From Aquificaceae bacterium (lineage in GTDB: Bacteria; Aquificota; Aquificia; Aquificales; Aquificaceae): a stretch of 64,000 nt of DNA. Below are positions 17,838 to 25,149 of the stretch, one piece after another (within the stretch, counting starts at the first letter, position 1; each line of letters opens with the position of its first letter). Below the pieces are notes generated by a model. The model saw only the letters and a list, made by a program, of their open reading frames with translations, was not told the origin of the DNA and did no database searches. The translations under genes were made by a program, and so were the position numbers. The stretch spans positions 43,473-107,472 of the forward strand of contig JALWVU010000065.1 in assembly GCA_027079305.1 (NCBI GenBank), given 5' to 3'.

Positions 17838-18758
17838 CTAACTTAGGATAAGATAAACTCCCCTGACCTTTCCCTTCAAGCCGGAGCCTACCACAAGCTC
17901 ACCTTCAGGTTTTTTTATAACTATGAAGCTGTCCGTAAGGGACGAGATCTTATCCGGGGGGAGATTGAAACTGGCTGTCGCAAGGGCGTCGAGCCTGGCA
18001 CCGCAGAAGTCGTCTTCCACGAGGGTTAGACTTGAGTAAAAGTTCTCCTGACTTCCCTTCTCCGGATTGAGTATGTGGTGGATCTCCTTCGATCCTATGA
18101 ACCTCTCGTAATCTCCGCTCGTTGATATGGTCGTCTTCCCCTCCTTCGTCTCTATTACCCCCATGTGTCCCTTACCGTCCGGACTCTTTATCGCTATCTT
18201 CCACCTCCTTCCAAAGGTGCATATCTCCCCCCCTATGGAGACGAGAACCTCCGTAGCTCCCATGTCTATGAGGAACTCCGCGAGCTTCTGGGAGGTCCAT
18301 CCCTTTGCTATTCCTCCGAGATCCAGCCTCATACCCTCTTCCTCCAGAAAGACCTCATTTCCTTTGATCTTGACCTTTCCGTAGTTCACCAGCCTTCTGA
18401 GCTTTTCCAGTTCCGAAGGAGATGGAATCCTTTCTTTCCCGGTTCCGAAACCGTAAAGGCCCTGAGTAAGAACACCTACGGTGGGATCGAAGAGTCCTCC
18501 CGTTTCCCTGGCTATCTCCACCGCCTCCTTTATCAGCTCCACAACATCGAGCGGGCACCTCACAGGCGATATTCCCGCATATCTGTTTATCTTTGATATA
18601 AAAGAGTCCTCCCTGTAGGCGGAGAGCTTCCTCTCGTAGTCCCGTGCCATCGCGTAGGCTTCCTCCAGCAAGTTTTTCCCGAGATCCCCCTTTATAAGTA
18701 TCTCGGTGGACATCACCGTCCCTCTCAGCTCTCTAAGTTTTCTGAAAACGCCCAGCAT
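17838..18758 (-). CDS. apbE: ApbE-type FAD:protein FMN transferase
   Basis: ApbE attaches FMN from FAD covalently to Thr/Ser of target proteins. The 306-residue product shows RGTVMSTEILI near the N-terminus, DPTVGVLTQGLYGFG, LDLGGIAKGW, the ATEVLVSIGGEI segment and HHILNPEKGS, all family positions around the FAD and Mg sites. The ATG at 18758 is chosen because GGGAGG lies 8 bp upstream; a GTG at 18767 is the alternative. Unusually, the N-terminus is only about 11 residues before the first core strand, leaving no room for the usual signal peptide or lipobox. It is downstream of a DUF3570 gene whose product carries a perfect ApbE target motif. Confidence 0.93.
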   Translation of the reverse strand: MLGVFRKLRELRGTVMSTEILIKGDLGKNLLEEAYAMARDYERKLSAYREDSFISKINRYAGISPVRCPLDVVELIKEAVEIARETGGLFDPTVGVLTQGLYGFGTGKERIPSPSELEKLRRLVNYGKVKIKGNEVFLEEEGMRLDLGGIAKGWTSQKLAEFLIDMGATEVLVSIGGEICTFGRRWKIAIKSPDGKGHMGVIETKEGKTTISTSGDYERFIGSKEIHHILNPEKGSQENFYSSLTLVEDDFCGARLDALATASFNLPPDKISSLTDSFIVIKKPEGELVVGSGLKGKVRGVYLILS

Positions 18759-18760
18759 AC

Positions 18761-19079
18761 CTACCACCTCCCTGTAATGAATACTCCCTTTCCCCTCTCC
18801 GAAATCTCAACTCCCACCGTGTATCTTTTCACAACCGCGTAGCTTATGCCGAAGGTGAAGAGAGCGCTCGCGAGGACGTCGTGGAAGATACCAGGCTCCC
18901 GCAAAGGCTGAAGCTGTGTGCCCTGAGGGAAAGGAGTGATCACCGCCGTTCGGTCTCTTTTCGTTCACAGTAACCTTAAGGGCACAGGCGGGAATGGCTA
19001 TCTGGAAGGCGTCTCCGTATGAGGTAAAGAGATCCTTGGAGAAGGAGAGGAGGGGAAGGAGGAGGAGAAGCAGGGCCAC
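18761..19079 (-). pseudogene. Decayed PAP2-family phosphatase
   Basis: Two overlapping minus-strand frames (18807-19079 and 18761-18943) together resemble a PAP2 acid phosphatase with pieces missing. The first encodes a signal peptide, GDAFQIAIPACAL, then directly VNEKRPNGGDHSFPSGHTASAFAGA, which holds the conserved KxxxxxxRP-like and PSGH motifs. The second encodes HDVLASALFTFGISYAVVKRY, containing the final catalytic-His helix. Compared with intact family members, an in-frame segment after PACAL and a frame-changing segment after FAGA are absent. That removes most of the central helices, including the SRxxxxxH motif. It sits between the DUF3570 and apbE genes with operon spacing. Confidence 0.75.
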
Positions 19080-19091
19080 GCGAAGACCTCC

Positions 19092-20201
19092 TCAGAAGGT
19101 GTAATCGATAGAAAGGCTCCCGAACCAGGCGCTTATCCTGTCCTTCCCGTACCAGTTCCTTATGTACTCGTTGGAGGAGGTCTGGTAGTAGTTGACAGCG
19201 CCCTTCAGTTTTACGCCAGAAAGCCCGAAGCTCTTGATGAAGAGGAGTCCTACGGTGTTTGAGCTGAACTTGGAGAGCCTGTAGTCCACCGCCACATACC
19301 TGTCGGTGAGAGTGTAATCGCTTAGCCTTTTTGTAAAGTTCGCTTTGGTCTGAGTGTAGCATCTGAACCTTACGCCCGCTGTGAAGGTGTCCGTTATGTC
19401 CCTCAGGAGCTTTACGTCTCCGGTGTGGGACTTTATACCCCAGTCGTCGGTGTAGTATCTGTAGGAGAGGTTTACGCTCGTGGGTTCGTTTATGAGTTTA
19501 ACCAGCTTCACCGCAAAGGCGTGGCCCTGGCGCTTTTCCGGGAGGGTCTCAAACCTTGCGAAGTCCTTCCTGAGGAGGTAGTGGTAGGGAGATCCCAGAA
19601 AGCCTTCTGAGTAAACGTTCGAGTAAACGAACTGAACCATGGCGGTGGGAGAGAGGAGCTGGGTGAAGGACAGGTCTATCTTCCTCTCCTTCCTGTCGTT
19701 TCTGGGAAGGTTCCTCTTGAAGACGGGATCCCACCTGTCGAAAGACTGGGAGAAGCCCACACCTACAGCGGTGTTCTGGAGGTTGAGCTGACGGACGTAG
19801 TTGGCAAAGACGGATCTTCCCGTGTAGTCCCTTTCGGTGGAGTAGTAGACACCGAAGGTGAAGGAGTTATCCCCGTCGTCGTAAACACCCAAAAGGGTGG
19901 GGGCGTATCTGACGTCGTCGAAGGTTCTCTTTGCGGTTGCGCCCGTTACCGCATCCGTCAGGGCTGGAGAACCTCCTTTCCTTATGCTCGCTGCGGATAT
20001 GGCGTCTATCCTCATCTTTACACCTATCAGGAACTTCTTTGTGAGTGTTTTGAAGAAGGAGAAGGTGGGAGAGTAAACCTGAACATCCGTGTTGTCCGCG
20101 TAGAAGTCAAAACTGACTCCCGCCTTGTCTTCGAGGGAGCTTGCGATAGCCTTAAAAGGTAAAAGGAGTCCGAGTATACCGAAAAGCTTTCTTACCTGCA
20201 T
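19092..20201 (-). CDS. DUF3570-like outer-membrane protein with ApbE flavinylation motif
   Basis: This 369-residue exported protein has a signal peptide ending near IASS. The rest is beta-strand-like with many aromatic residues and a C-terminal DYTF, typical of an outer-membrane barrel of the DUF3570 type. At residues 83-89 it carries DAVTGAT, a perfect match to the D-x-x-S/T-G-A-T sequence recognised by ApbE enzymes. The last Thr (89) would be the FMN attachment site. ATG 20201 is chosen because GGAGG lies 6 bp upstream; GTG 20207 is possible. It overlaps the DUF4266 lipoprotein gene by 10 bp. DUF3570, DUF4266, TlpA and ApbE genes recur together, but the function is unknown. Confidence 0.8.
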   Translation of the reverse strand: MQVRKLFGILGLLLPFKAIASSLEDKAGVSFDFYADNTDVQVYSPTFSFFKTLTKKFLIGVKMRIDAISAASIRKGGSPALTDAVTGATAKRTFDDVRYAPTLLGVYDDGDNSFTFGVYYSTERDYTGRSVFANYVRQLNLQNTAVGVGFSQSFDRWDPVFKRNLPRNDRKERKIDLSFTQLLSPTAMVQFVYSNVYSEGFLGSPYHYLLRKDFARFETLPEKRQGHAFAVKLVKLINEPTSVNLSYRYYTDDWGIKSHTGDVKLLRDITDTFTAGVRFRCYTQTKANFTKRLSDYTLTDRYVAVDYRLSKFSSNTVGLLFIKSFGLSGVKLKGAVNYYQTSSNEYIRNWYGKDRISAWFGSLSIDYTF

Positions 20202-20413
20202 CCGCACCCTCCTTGGAAGGAGCTTTCACCGCCCGCGGAGGCTTCCTTTATCAGGAAGACGTGTCCCTCCTGCTCCGCTTCGGATTCGACCGGGTCTATC
20301 AGCATCTTGTCCTGGGCGAAGTACTCCCTCTCGTAGGGTTGAACCCTGACCAGTTTCTCGGAACAGGAGAAAAGGAAAAGTGAGAGGAGGGGAAGAAAGA
20401 GCAGGAGCCTCAT
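20192..20413 (-). CDS. DUF4266-type small lipoprotein ending in GGCGC
   Basis: This 73-residue lipoprotein has a lipobox LFSC with Cys17. An ERExFAxDxMxxDP-like stretch at about 28-41 is the DUF4266 signature, and the C-terminus is Gly-rich with closely spaced Cys70 and Cys72 (GGCGCR). The C-terminal Cys pair could bind metal or be oxidised by the neighbouring TlpA thioredoxin. The start overlaps the end of the TlpA gene by 4 bp and the 3' end overlaps DUF3570. The family assignment comes from the motif, small size, lipobox and invariant DUF3570 neighbour. Confidence 0.8.
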   Translation of the reverse strand: MRLLLFLPLLSLFLFSCSEKLVRVQPYEREYFAQDKMLIDPVESEAEQEGHVFLIKEASAGGESSFQGGCGCR

Positions 20414-20910
20414 CTCAGAACCTCCTCTAAAGCCTTCTTGAGGACGCCTATGTTCTCTTCGGTGAAGCTGGAGGGAAAGTACTTGACGAGGACACCATTT
20501 CTGTCTATCAGGTAGGAGGAGGGCATCCCTACAGGCCTGTATTTCTTTATCACCCTCTTCTTGCCGTCGTAGAGGACGAGGAAGTTTATCTTCCTGCCCG
20601 TTATCTCTTCAAGACCCCTCAGGAACTTCTTCGCCTTCTCGGGATTCCTGTCCACGTTTACCGCCACTATCAGGAAGCCTCTGTCTTTGTAATCTTCTTG
20701 TAGCTTTATGAACTCGGGCATCTCCGCCTTACAGCCCGTGCACCAGCTCGCCCAGAAGTTGAGAAGGATCACCTTCCCTCTGAAGTCTTCGAGGGAATAG
20801 GTCTTTGTCCCGTCAAGATCGGGAAGCTGAAAGTCCGGAGCGGGCGATCCTGTTTTTGGAACCGCGAAAACAAGCCCCACCAAGAGTATTACAAGCGTCA
20901 TATACCTCAT
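20410..20910 (-). CDS. TlpA-family thiol-disulfide oxidoreductase
   Basis: This exported thioredoxin-fold protein has 166 residues. A signal peptide (about 1-16) is followed by the AhpC/TSA-Redoxin pattern (SPAPDFQLPDLDG), the active site WASWCTGCKAEMP (Cys57, Cys60) and the cis-Pro segment GMPSSYLID. The ATG at 20910 is chosen over an upstream extension to 21006 because a GGAGGTG site precedes it and the signal peptide begins there. The Thr-Gly active-site dipeptide is unusual for TlpA/ResA. It is likely reduced by the CcdA encoded upstream and may act on the CxxCH cytochromes or the DUF4266 Cys pair. Confidence 0.9.
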   Translation of the reverse strand: MRYMTLVILLVGLVFAVPKTGSPAPDFQLPDLDGTKTYSLEDFRGKVILLNFWASWCTGCKAEMPEFIKLQEDYKDRGFLIVAVNVDRNPEKAKKFLRGLEEITGRKINFLVLYDGKKRVIKKYRPVGMPSSYLIDRNGVLVKYFPSSFTEENIGVLKKALEEVLR

Positions 20911-20923
20911 CCCTTCACCTCCT

Positions 20924-21535
20924 TCATTTGCAAAGGTTTGCGTTGATCTGGGGATATATGAATCCGGGGGCACCCCCCTGCGGGTTAGGATACTTATGAC
21001 ACGCATTACAGGAGAACCTGTTGCTGGGATCGGTCGGGTTCCCCCGCGGGTCGAAACCGAATATGCTCGTGAAGGTGTGCTGGGTGGTGCTCTGGGCGAG
21101 GGTTGTTCCGTTGGAGTCTATTATCCTGACGTAGTAGCCTCCGGGCGGGGTTATGTCCGATAAAAGCCTTTTAAGAATAAAGACGTTCCCTTTTCCCCTA
21201 TAACCTTTTGAGTTTGGATCCCTATAGTTGCGTGAGTCGTAGACCACGTTATAAGAGCTATCCAGGAGCTGTATATAAAGCTCACCCCCGCACACCTGAG
21301 ACATATCGTCGGGATTACTGACGTTGGCGGATTTAAAGACAGTTCCCGCCATCAGCAGATGCCTTTCCGGTTTGAGATCCACGTTGTGACATCCGAGGCA
21401 GTTCCTCCCTTGGAAGTGCCAGCCCTGGACCTCAAGAGCGGAAGTTTCGCCACCTTCCTCACCCTCTTCACCTTCTTCTCCGCCACAGCTCGCAATGAGA
21501 CTTATCAAGAGAAGGAGTGCAAGATACCTCCTCAT
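20924..21535 (-). CDS. Diheme c-type cytochrome lipoprotein
   Basis: This 203-residue lipoprotein has lipobox IASC (Cys17) followed by an acidic Glu/Gly-rich linker. There are two heme c motifs, CLGCH at 46-50 and CNACH at 176-180, about 130 residues apart. The intervening region has no other clear motif except a VCGGE segment. No named family was recognised. The gene is 10 bp downstream of ccdA and 13 bp upstream of tlpA, so heme attachment and thiol handling are encoded next to it. It probably shuttles electrons at the outer or inner membrane face. Confidence 0.85.
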   Translation of the reverse strand: MRRYLALLLLISLIASCGGEEGEEGEEGGETSALEVQGWHFQGRNCLGCHNVDLKPERHLLMAGTVFKSANVSNPDDMSQVCGGELYIQLLDSSYNVVYDSRNYRDPNSKGYRGKGNVFILKRLLSDITPPGGYYVRIIDSNGTTLAQSTTQHTFTSIFGFDPRGNPTDPSNRFSCNACHKYPNPQGGAPGFIYPQINANLCK

Positions 21536-21545
21536 AACCGACCTC

Positions 21546-22367
21546 CTACTCCAAGGTGCTCGAAATTATGGAGAGCTGTCCGCTCGCGACGAGTATGCCC
21601 ATAACTATCAGGAGGAAGCCTCCCGCATACTCCACGACCGTGAAGAACCTTGAGAAGTTCCTTACGAATTTCATGAAGGCGGACCAGAATAGCCCCGCGA
21701 GGATGAAGGGTATACCGAGTCCGATCGAGTAAAGGGTGAGGAGTTTTACGCCTTCCAAGACCGAGTCCTGCTGGCTCGCTATGAGAAGGATGGACCCGAG
21801 AACGGGACCTATGCAGGGGCTCCATCCCGCGCCGAAGGTGAGTCCCACGAGGAAGGAGCTGAGCATACCCATCTTAGAACCGCCCTGCTTCCTCATCTGC
21901 CTGTAGAGGAGCATGTGAACATTCATCAGGTAAAGCCCTACAACCACCGCCCAAACTCCCACAAGGACCTTGAAGGTATCGGTGCTGATAACATCGAAGG
22001 CGTAAAGGGAAGCTCCCAGGAGTCCCAGACCCGAGAACACTTTCAGAAAGTCTTGCCTTATGAGTAGGTTGGAGAAGTGGAGACCGAAGAAGACTATTAT
22101 TCCGCCCCCTACCTTGGCTATGATCTCCCTGTTGTCGGTGAGGAACTGGCCGATAAAGGATGCTCCTACCCCGAGGGAGATGAAGACAGTGGAGAATCCG
22201 AGGACGAAAAGAAGGACGGGAACCGCGGTTTTAGAAACCGCTGGCTTTTCCTCCTGGGCGCTCACTCCGGTTATGTAGGAGAGGTAACCCGGGACTATGG
22301 GAAGGACGCACGGGGCGAGGAAGCTGAGGAGCCCCGCGGTGAAGGCGCTCAGAGCGGTAACCTCCAT
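21546..22367 (-). CDS. ccdA: CcdA-type cytochrome c biogenesis / thiol transporter
   Basis: This 273-residue, six-helix membrane protein of the CcdA/DsbD family moves reducing equivalents from cytoplasmic thioredoxin to periplasmic thioredoxin-like partners. The two redox cysteines are in the conserved helix-1 and helix-4 motifs, FLAPCVLPIVPGYLSYITG and GAGWSPCIGPVLGSILL. Its position directly before a diheme cytochrome and a TlpA gene points to maintaining CxxCH and CxxC thiols of this operon's products. The start follows the upstream cytochrome lipoprotein gene by 13 bp. Confidence 0.93.
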   Translation of the reverse strand: MEVTALSAFTAGLLSFLAPCVLPIVPGYLSYITGVSAQEEKPAVSKTAVPVLLFVLGFSTVFISLGVGASFIGQFLTDNREIIAKVGGGIIVFFGLHFSNLLIRQDFLKVFSGLGLLGASLYAFDVISTDTFKVLVGVWAVVVGLYLMNVHMLLYRQMRKQGGSKMGMLSSFLVGLTFGAGWSPCIGPVLGSILLIASQQDSVLEGVKLLTLYSIGLGIPFILAGLFWSAFMKFVRNFSRFFTVVEYAGGFLLIVMGILVASGQLSIISSTLE

Positions 22368-22380
22368 CTTCTAACCTCCA

Positions 22381-23478
22381 TCAGTTATTCGGTGCTCCGC
22401 TCTGGATCCACCGGAGGATCGTGATGTAGGCCTGAGAGTTGGGAGATATTACCTGACCGCCTCCGTGGGAGATGGCACCGGTGGCTTTGAGGAGTAACCT
22501 CGAGTTCGCAGGGTTTACGGTATTTACGAACTTGGTTACCTCAGCCCACTTGTCAGTCGCCGAGCTCAGATGGAAATTTCCAGCACCTCCATGACATCCA
22601 GCACAGCTTGCGTTCAGTATAGGAAGGACATCGTTCTGGAAGCTGACCTGCGCTCCTCCGCCGGTTCCGCCTCCCTGATTACCACCCTGGTTGCCTCCGC
22701 CTTGCTGACCTCCTCCCTGATTACCTTGGTTACCGCCTTGATTTCCGCCGGTGGTTCCTCCTGCCTGCGCCTCACATCTCCCGTATTCGTATTCATCGTC
22801 ATCGTCCGGATCGTGCAGATCGTAAACCCCATCATCATCGTCGTCGTTGTCTATGTGATCAGGGATACTGTCATGGTCCCTGTCTTTGTGCTCAAGTTCT
22901 TCAGGAATGCCGTTACAGTCGTAATCGTCCAAATTGTCGGGAATCCTATCAAAGTCGTTATCTTCTATCTCATCGGGTGTCCCGTCTCCGTCCGAATCGT
23001 GGAGCTGTGCTGGTGGTGTCGAGGCTCCCGTTCCCGGCTGAAGGTCCGGATCTGAAGAGTTTATCGTATAGCTCGACGGATCAACGAAGACATTCGCGTC
23101 TCCGTTTACTTTTACGGACCGATTACCCCTGAAGGTCAGAGTCCCTATGAGGTTCCCGTTAGAATCGTAGAGGGCGAAGGTGTATTCCTTTCCTCTTATC
23201 AATCTCAGGGTAAAGTTCCCGTTCCCGTCCACAACCGCTCCTCCGCTTACAGTCTGTCCGTTGATCCGTGTGGTGGCGACCACATACTGCGGGGAGCTTG
23301 TAGCCAGTGCACCGAGGGACATGCCCGAGACCTGCCCCGAGGACATACTTCCGCTTACGGTTGAGTAACCTAAACCTCCCCTGGAAACATCATCACCGCC
23401 ATCTCCTCCACCGCCTCCACCGCAGGAGGCGAGAAACCCTACCGCAAGGATCCCGGAAAGAAGCAATCCTTTCCTCAT
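22381..23478 (-). CDS. Lipoprotein with thrombospondin-type-3-like Ca-binding repeats and a C-terminal cytochrome c domain
   Basis: This modular 365-residue surface or periplasmic protein has lipobox LASC (Cys19) and a Gly-rich linker. A beta-rich region at about 50-145 is followed by Asp-rich repeats at about 159-230 (DSDGDGTPDEIED, DFDRIPD, DRDHDSIPDHIDND). A Gly/Asn/Gln-rich flexible linker spans about 239-275, and a single-heme domain carries CAGCH at 291-295. The Asp repeats match calcium-binding thrombospondin type 3 repeats. The design suggests a membrane-anchored, Ca-stiffened stalk carrying a cytochrome. It lies between the coiled-coil gene and ccdA with about 13-bp gaps. Confidence 0.88.
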   Translation of the reverse strand: MRKGLLLSGILAVGFLASCGGGGGGDGGDDVSRGGLGYSTVSGSMSSGQVSGMSLGALATSSPQYVVATTRINGQTVSGGAVVDGNGNFTLRLIRGKEYTFALYDSNGNLIGTLTFRGNRSVKVNGDANVFVDPSSYTINSSDPDLQPGTGASTPPAQLHDSDGDGTPDEIEDNDFDRIPDNLDDYDCNGIPEELEHKDRDHDSIPDHIDNDDDDDGVYDLHDPDDDDEYEYGRCEAQAGGTTGGNQGGNQGNQGGGQQGGGNQGGNQGGGTGGGAQVSFQNDVLPILNASCAGCHGGAGNFHLSSATDKWAEVTKFVNTVNPANSRLLLKATGAISHGGGQVISPNSQAYITILRWIQSGAPNN

Positions 23479-23490
23479 GGCACACCTCCT

Positions 23491-23715
23491 TCAAAGATTT
23501 GCGAGGGCTACTCCCAGAATCAGGAAGATCGGGAAAATAAAGAGACCCACCTTGGAAACCAGCTGGAACCGCTTCCTCTTCCTTTCGATCTCTTCGAGCT
23601 TGGCCTTAAGCCTTTTGTTCTCCTCGATGAGCTGTCTGTTGACCCTCAGAAGCTGTGCAACGTGCTCCCTTATCTGATCCAGATCCATCACCCTCAGATC
23701 AACTTTTTTCTCCAT
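23491..23715 (-). CDS. Small coiled-coil protein with C-terminal membrane anchor
   Basis: This 74-residue protein has a long heptad-like amphipathic helix (about residues 10-50, rich in Leu/Glu/Arg/Lys) and a single C-terminal transmembrane segment (about 54-72). The ATG at 23715 is chosen because GGAGGTG lies 7 bp upstream and a sigma-54 promoter lies just before it. The open frame continues to 23808, but that would start upstream of the promoter. It is the first gene of the redox operon. Its function is unknown; a scaffold or SlyX-like helix role is possible. Confidence 0.72.
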   Translation of the reverse strand: MEKKVDLRVMDLDQIREHVAQLLRVNRQLIEENKRLKAKLEEIERKRKRFQLVSKVGLFIFPIFLILGVALANL

Positions 23716-23740
23716 CGCTTCCACCTCCTGCAAACTTTGG

Positions 23741-23757
23741 TGCAAGGAGTGTGCCAA
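23741..23757 (-). promoter_or_regulatory. Sigma-54 (-24/-12) promoter of the redox operon
   Basis: On the minus strand the sequence reads TTGGCACACTCCTTGCA. This has the invariant GG and GC exactly 10 nt apart and matches the YTGGCAC...TTGCW consensus at nearly every position. The predicted start of transcription is near 23730, just before the GGAGG site and ATG 23715 of the coiled-coil gene. The gene immediately upstream on the same strand encodes a sigma-54 activator, so regulator and target are adjacent. This is inferred from sequence only. Confidence 0.85.
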
Positions 23758-23826
23758 AAAGGTAAGTTGTTGATGATTCTGGATTTTTACAGAAAAGGTG
23801 GTGCGCATGTGTATCTTTTTGCTACA

Positions 23827-25149
23827 TTACCTGCTGAGGCGGTACTTCCTCATCAGTCTGTATATCTCCGCCCTCGTTTTGCCCGAAAGCCTCGAGGCCT
23901 TAGAAATGTTCCCCTCGCTTATCTCCAGAAGCTTCTTCAGATAATTTCTCTCAAACTCCTCCTTGGCCTGCTGGTAAGGTTTTATACCTGTGTATGATTC
24001 TGATACACCTGTGTCCTCCTGAAAGTATATACTCTCTATAACATCCCCCTCGCTCAGGATAAAACTCCTCTCTATGGTGTTCTCAAGCTCCCTGACATTA
24101 CCCGGCCAGTCGTATGAGAGTAGCTGTCTCTTAGCGGGCTCGGAAAGCTCCTTAACAGGAACACCGAACTTCTCCGCGGACCTCTTTATGAAGAAGTAGG
24201 CTAAAGGTATTATGTCCTCCCTCCTCTCCCTCAGTGGCGGGATGTGTATGTGTATGACGTTGATACGGTAGAAGAGGTCCTCCCTGAACTCTCCCTTTTC
24301 AACCATCTCTCTGAGGTTCCTGTTGGTAGCGAAGAGGATCCTCACGTCCACCTTCCTCGGCCTGTTGGAGCCTATGGGCCTTATCTCCTTCTCCTGCAGA
24401 AGCCTGAGTAGCTTCGCCTGAAGGGGGAGAGGGAGATCCCCTATCTCGTCCAAGAATAGCGTTCCTCCCTCCGCCTCCTCCACTATGCCCTTCTTGTCAG
24501 CGTAGGCTCCGGAAAAGCTTCCCTTCTTGTAACCGAAAAGCTCCGCTTCTATAAGGTTTTCTGGAAGAGCGGCGCAGTTTACTGCGAGGAAGGGTCCATT
24601 AGATCTTCTGCTGTTCTTATGTATGAATCTTGCAACAACCTCTTTACCCACTCCGCTATCGCCGGTTATAAGAACGGAGGTGTCGAAAGGGGCCACCTTT
24701 CTGGCGGTATCGAGGACACTTCTCATCTGGGGGCTTTCCGCCACTAGATCCATTCCCAGAAACCCCTCTAAGCTCCTCACCCTTTCCCTCAGTTTTTTAG
24801 CCTCTATAGCCTTATTCAGGAGGTTTATAAGCTCCTCGAAGTTCACGGGTTTGGTTACGTAATGGTAGGCCCCCTTTTTTATACTCTCTATGGCGTCCTC
24901 TATGCTCCCGAAGGCGGTCATTATTATTACGGGAAGATCGGGAAACCTTTTATGGACCTCTTCGATGAACTCCGTGCCGGATATCTCGGGCATTTTCTGA
25001 TCCACGAGGGCAACGTCGAACCTCCCCGCCACCTCGAGAGCTTCCTGCGGTGATGTGGTAGTAAAGACCTCCTTAAAGTTCTTTTTCAGCCTCGCCTTTA
25101 TTATCCTGAGTATCTGCTCATCGTCGTCTAAAACTAAGACCCTTCCCAT
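23827..25149 (-). CDS. NtrC-family sigma-54-dependent response regulator
   Basis: This 440-residue bacterial enhancer-binding protein has a receiver domain (VLDDDE, phospho-acceptor Asp50, Lys100) at about 1-120. The AAA+ domain at about 135-370 has Walker A GDSGVGKE and Walker B GGTLFLDEIGD. A Fis-type helix-turn-helix lies at the C-terminus (GNISKASRLSGKTRAEIYRL). The sigma-54-contacting loop reads GSFSGA rather than GAFTGA, keeping the key Phe. It sits 111 bp upstream of the redox operon, in front of a near-perfect sigma-54 promoter. It overlaps by 16 bp an upstream gene for a kinase-like protein. Confidence 0.95.
   Translation of the reverse strand: MGRVLVLDDDEQILRIIKARLKKNFKEVFTTTSPQEALEVAGRFDVALVDQKMPEISGTEFIEEVHKRFPDLPVIIMTAFGSIEDAIESIKKGAYHYVTKPVNFEELINLLNKAIEAKKLRERVRSLEGFLGMDLVAESPQMRSVLDTARKVAPFDTSVLITGDSGVGKEVVARFIHKNSRRSNGPFLAVNCAALPENLIEAELFGYKKGSFSGAYADKKGIVEEAEGGTLFLDEIGDLPLPLQAKLLRLLQEKEIRPIGSNRPRKVDVRILFATNRNLREMVEKGEFREDLFYRINVIHIHIPPLRERREDIIPLAYFFIKRSAEKFGVPVKELSEPAKRQLLSYDWPGNVRELENTIERSFILSEGDVIESIYFQEDTGVSESYTGIKPYQQAKEEFERNYLKKLLEISEGNISKASRLSGKTRAEIYRLMRKYRLSR

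Noticed and set aside
20910..23740. Similar GCAAA/TTTG...GGAGGTG leaders before tlpA, the Ca-repeat cytochrome gene and the coiled-coil gene
   Set aside because: The likeness is limited to about 10 bp around the ribosome site and the preceding stop codons. It is more likely chance plus ribosome-site constraint than a regulatory repeat.
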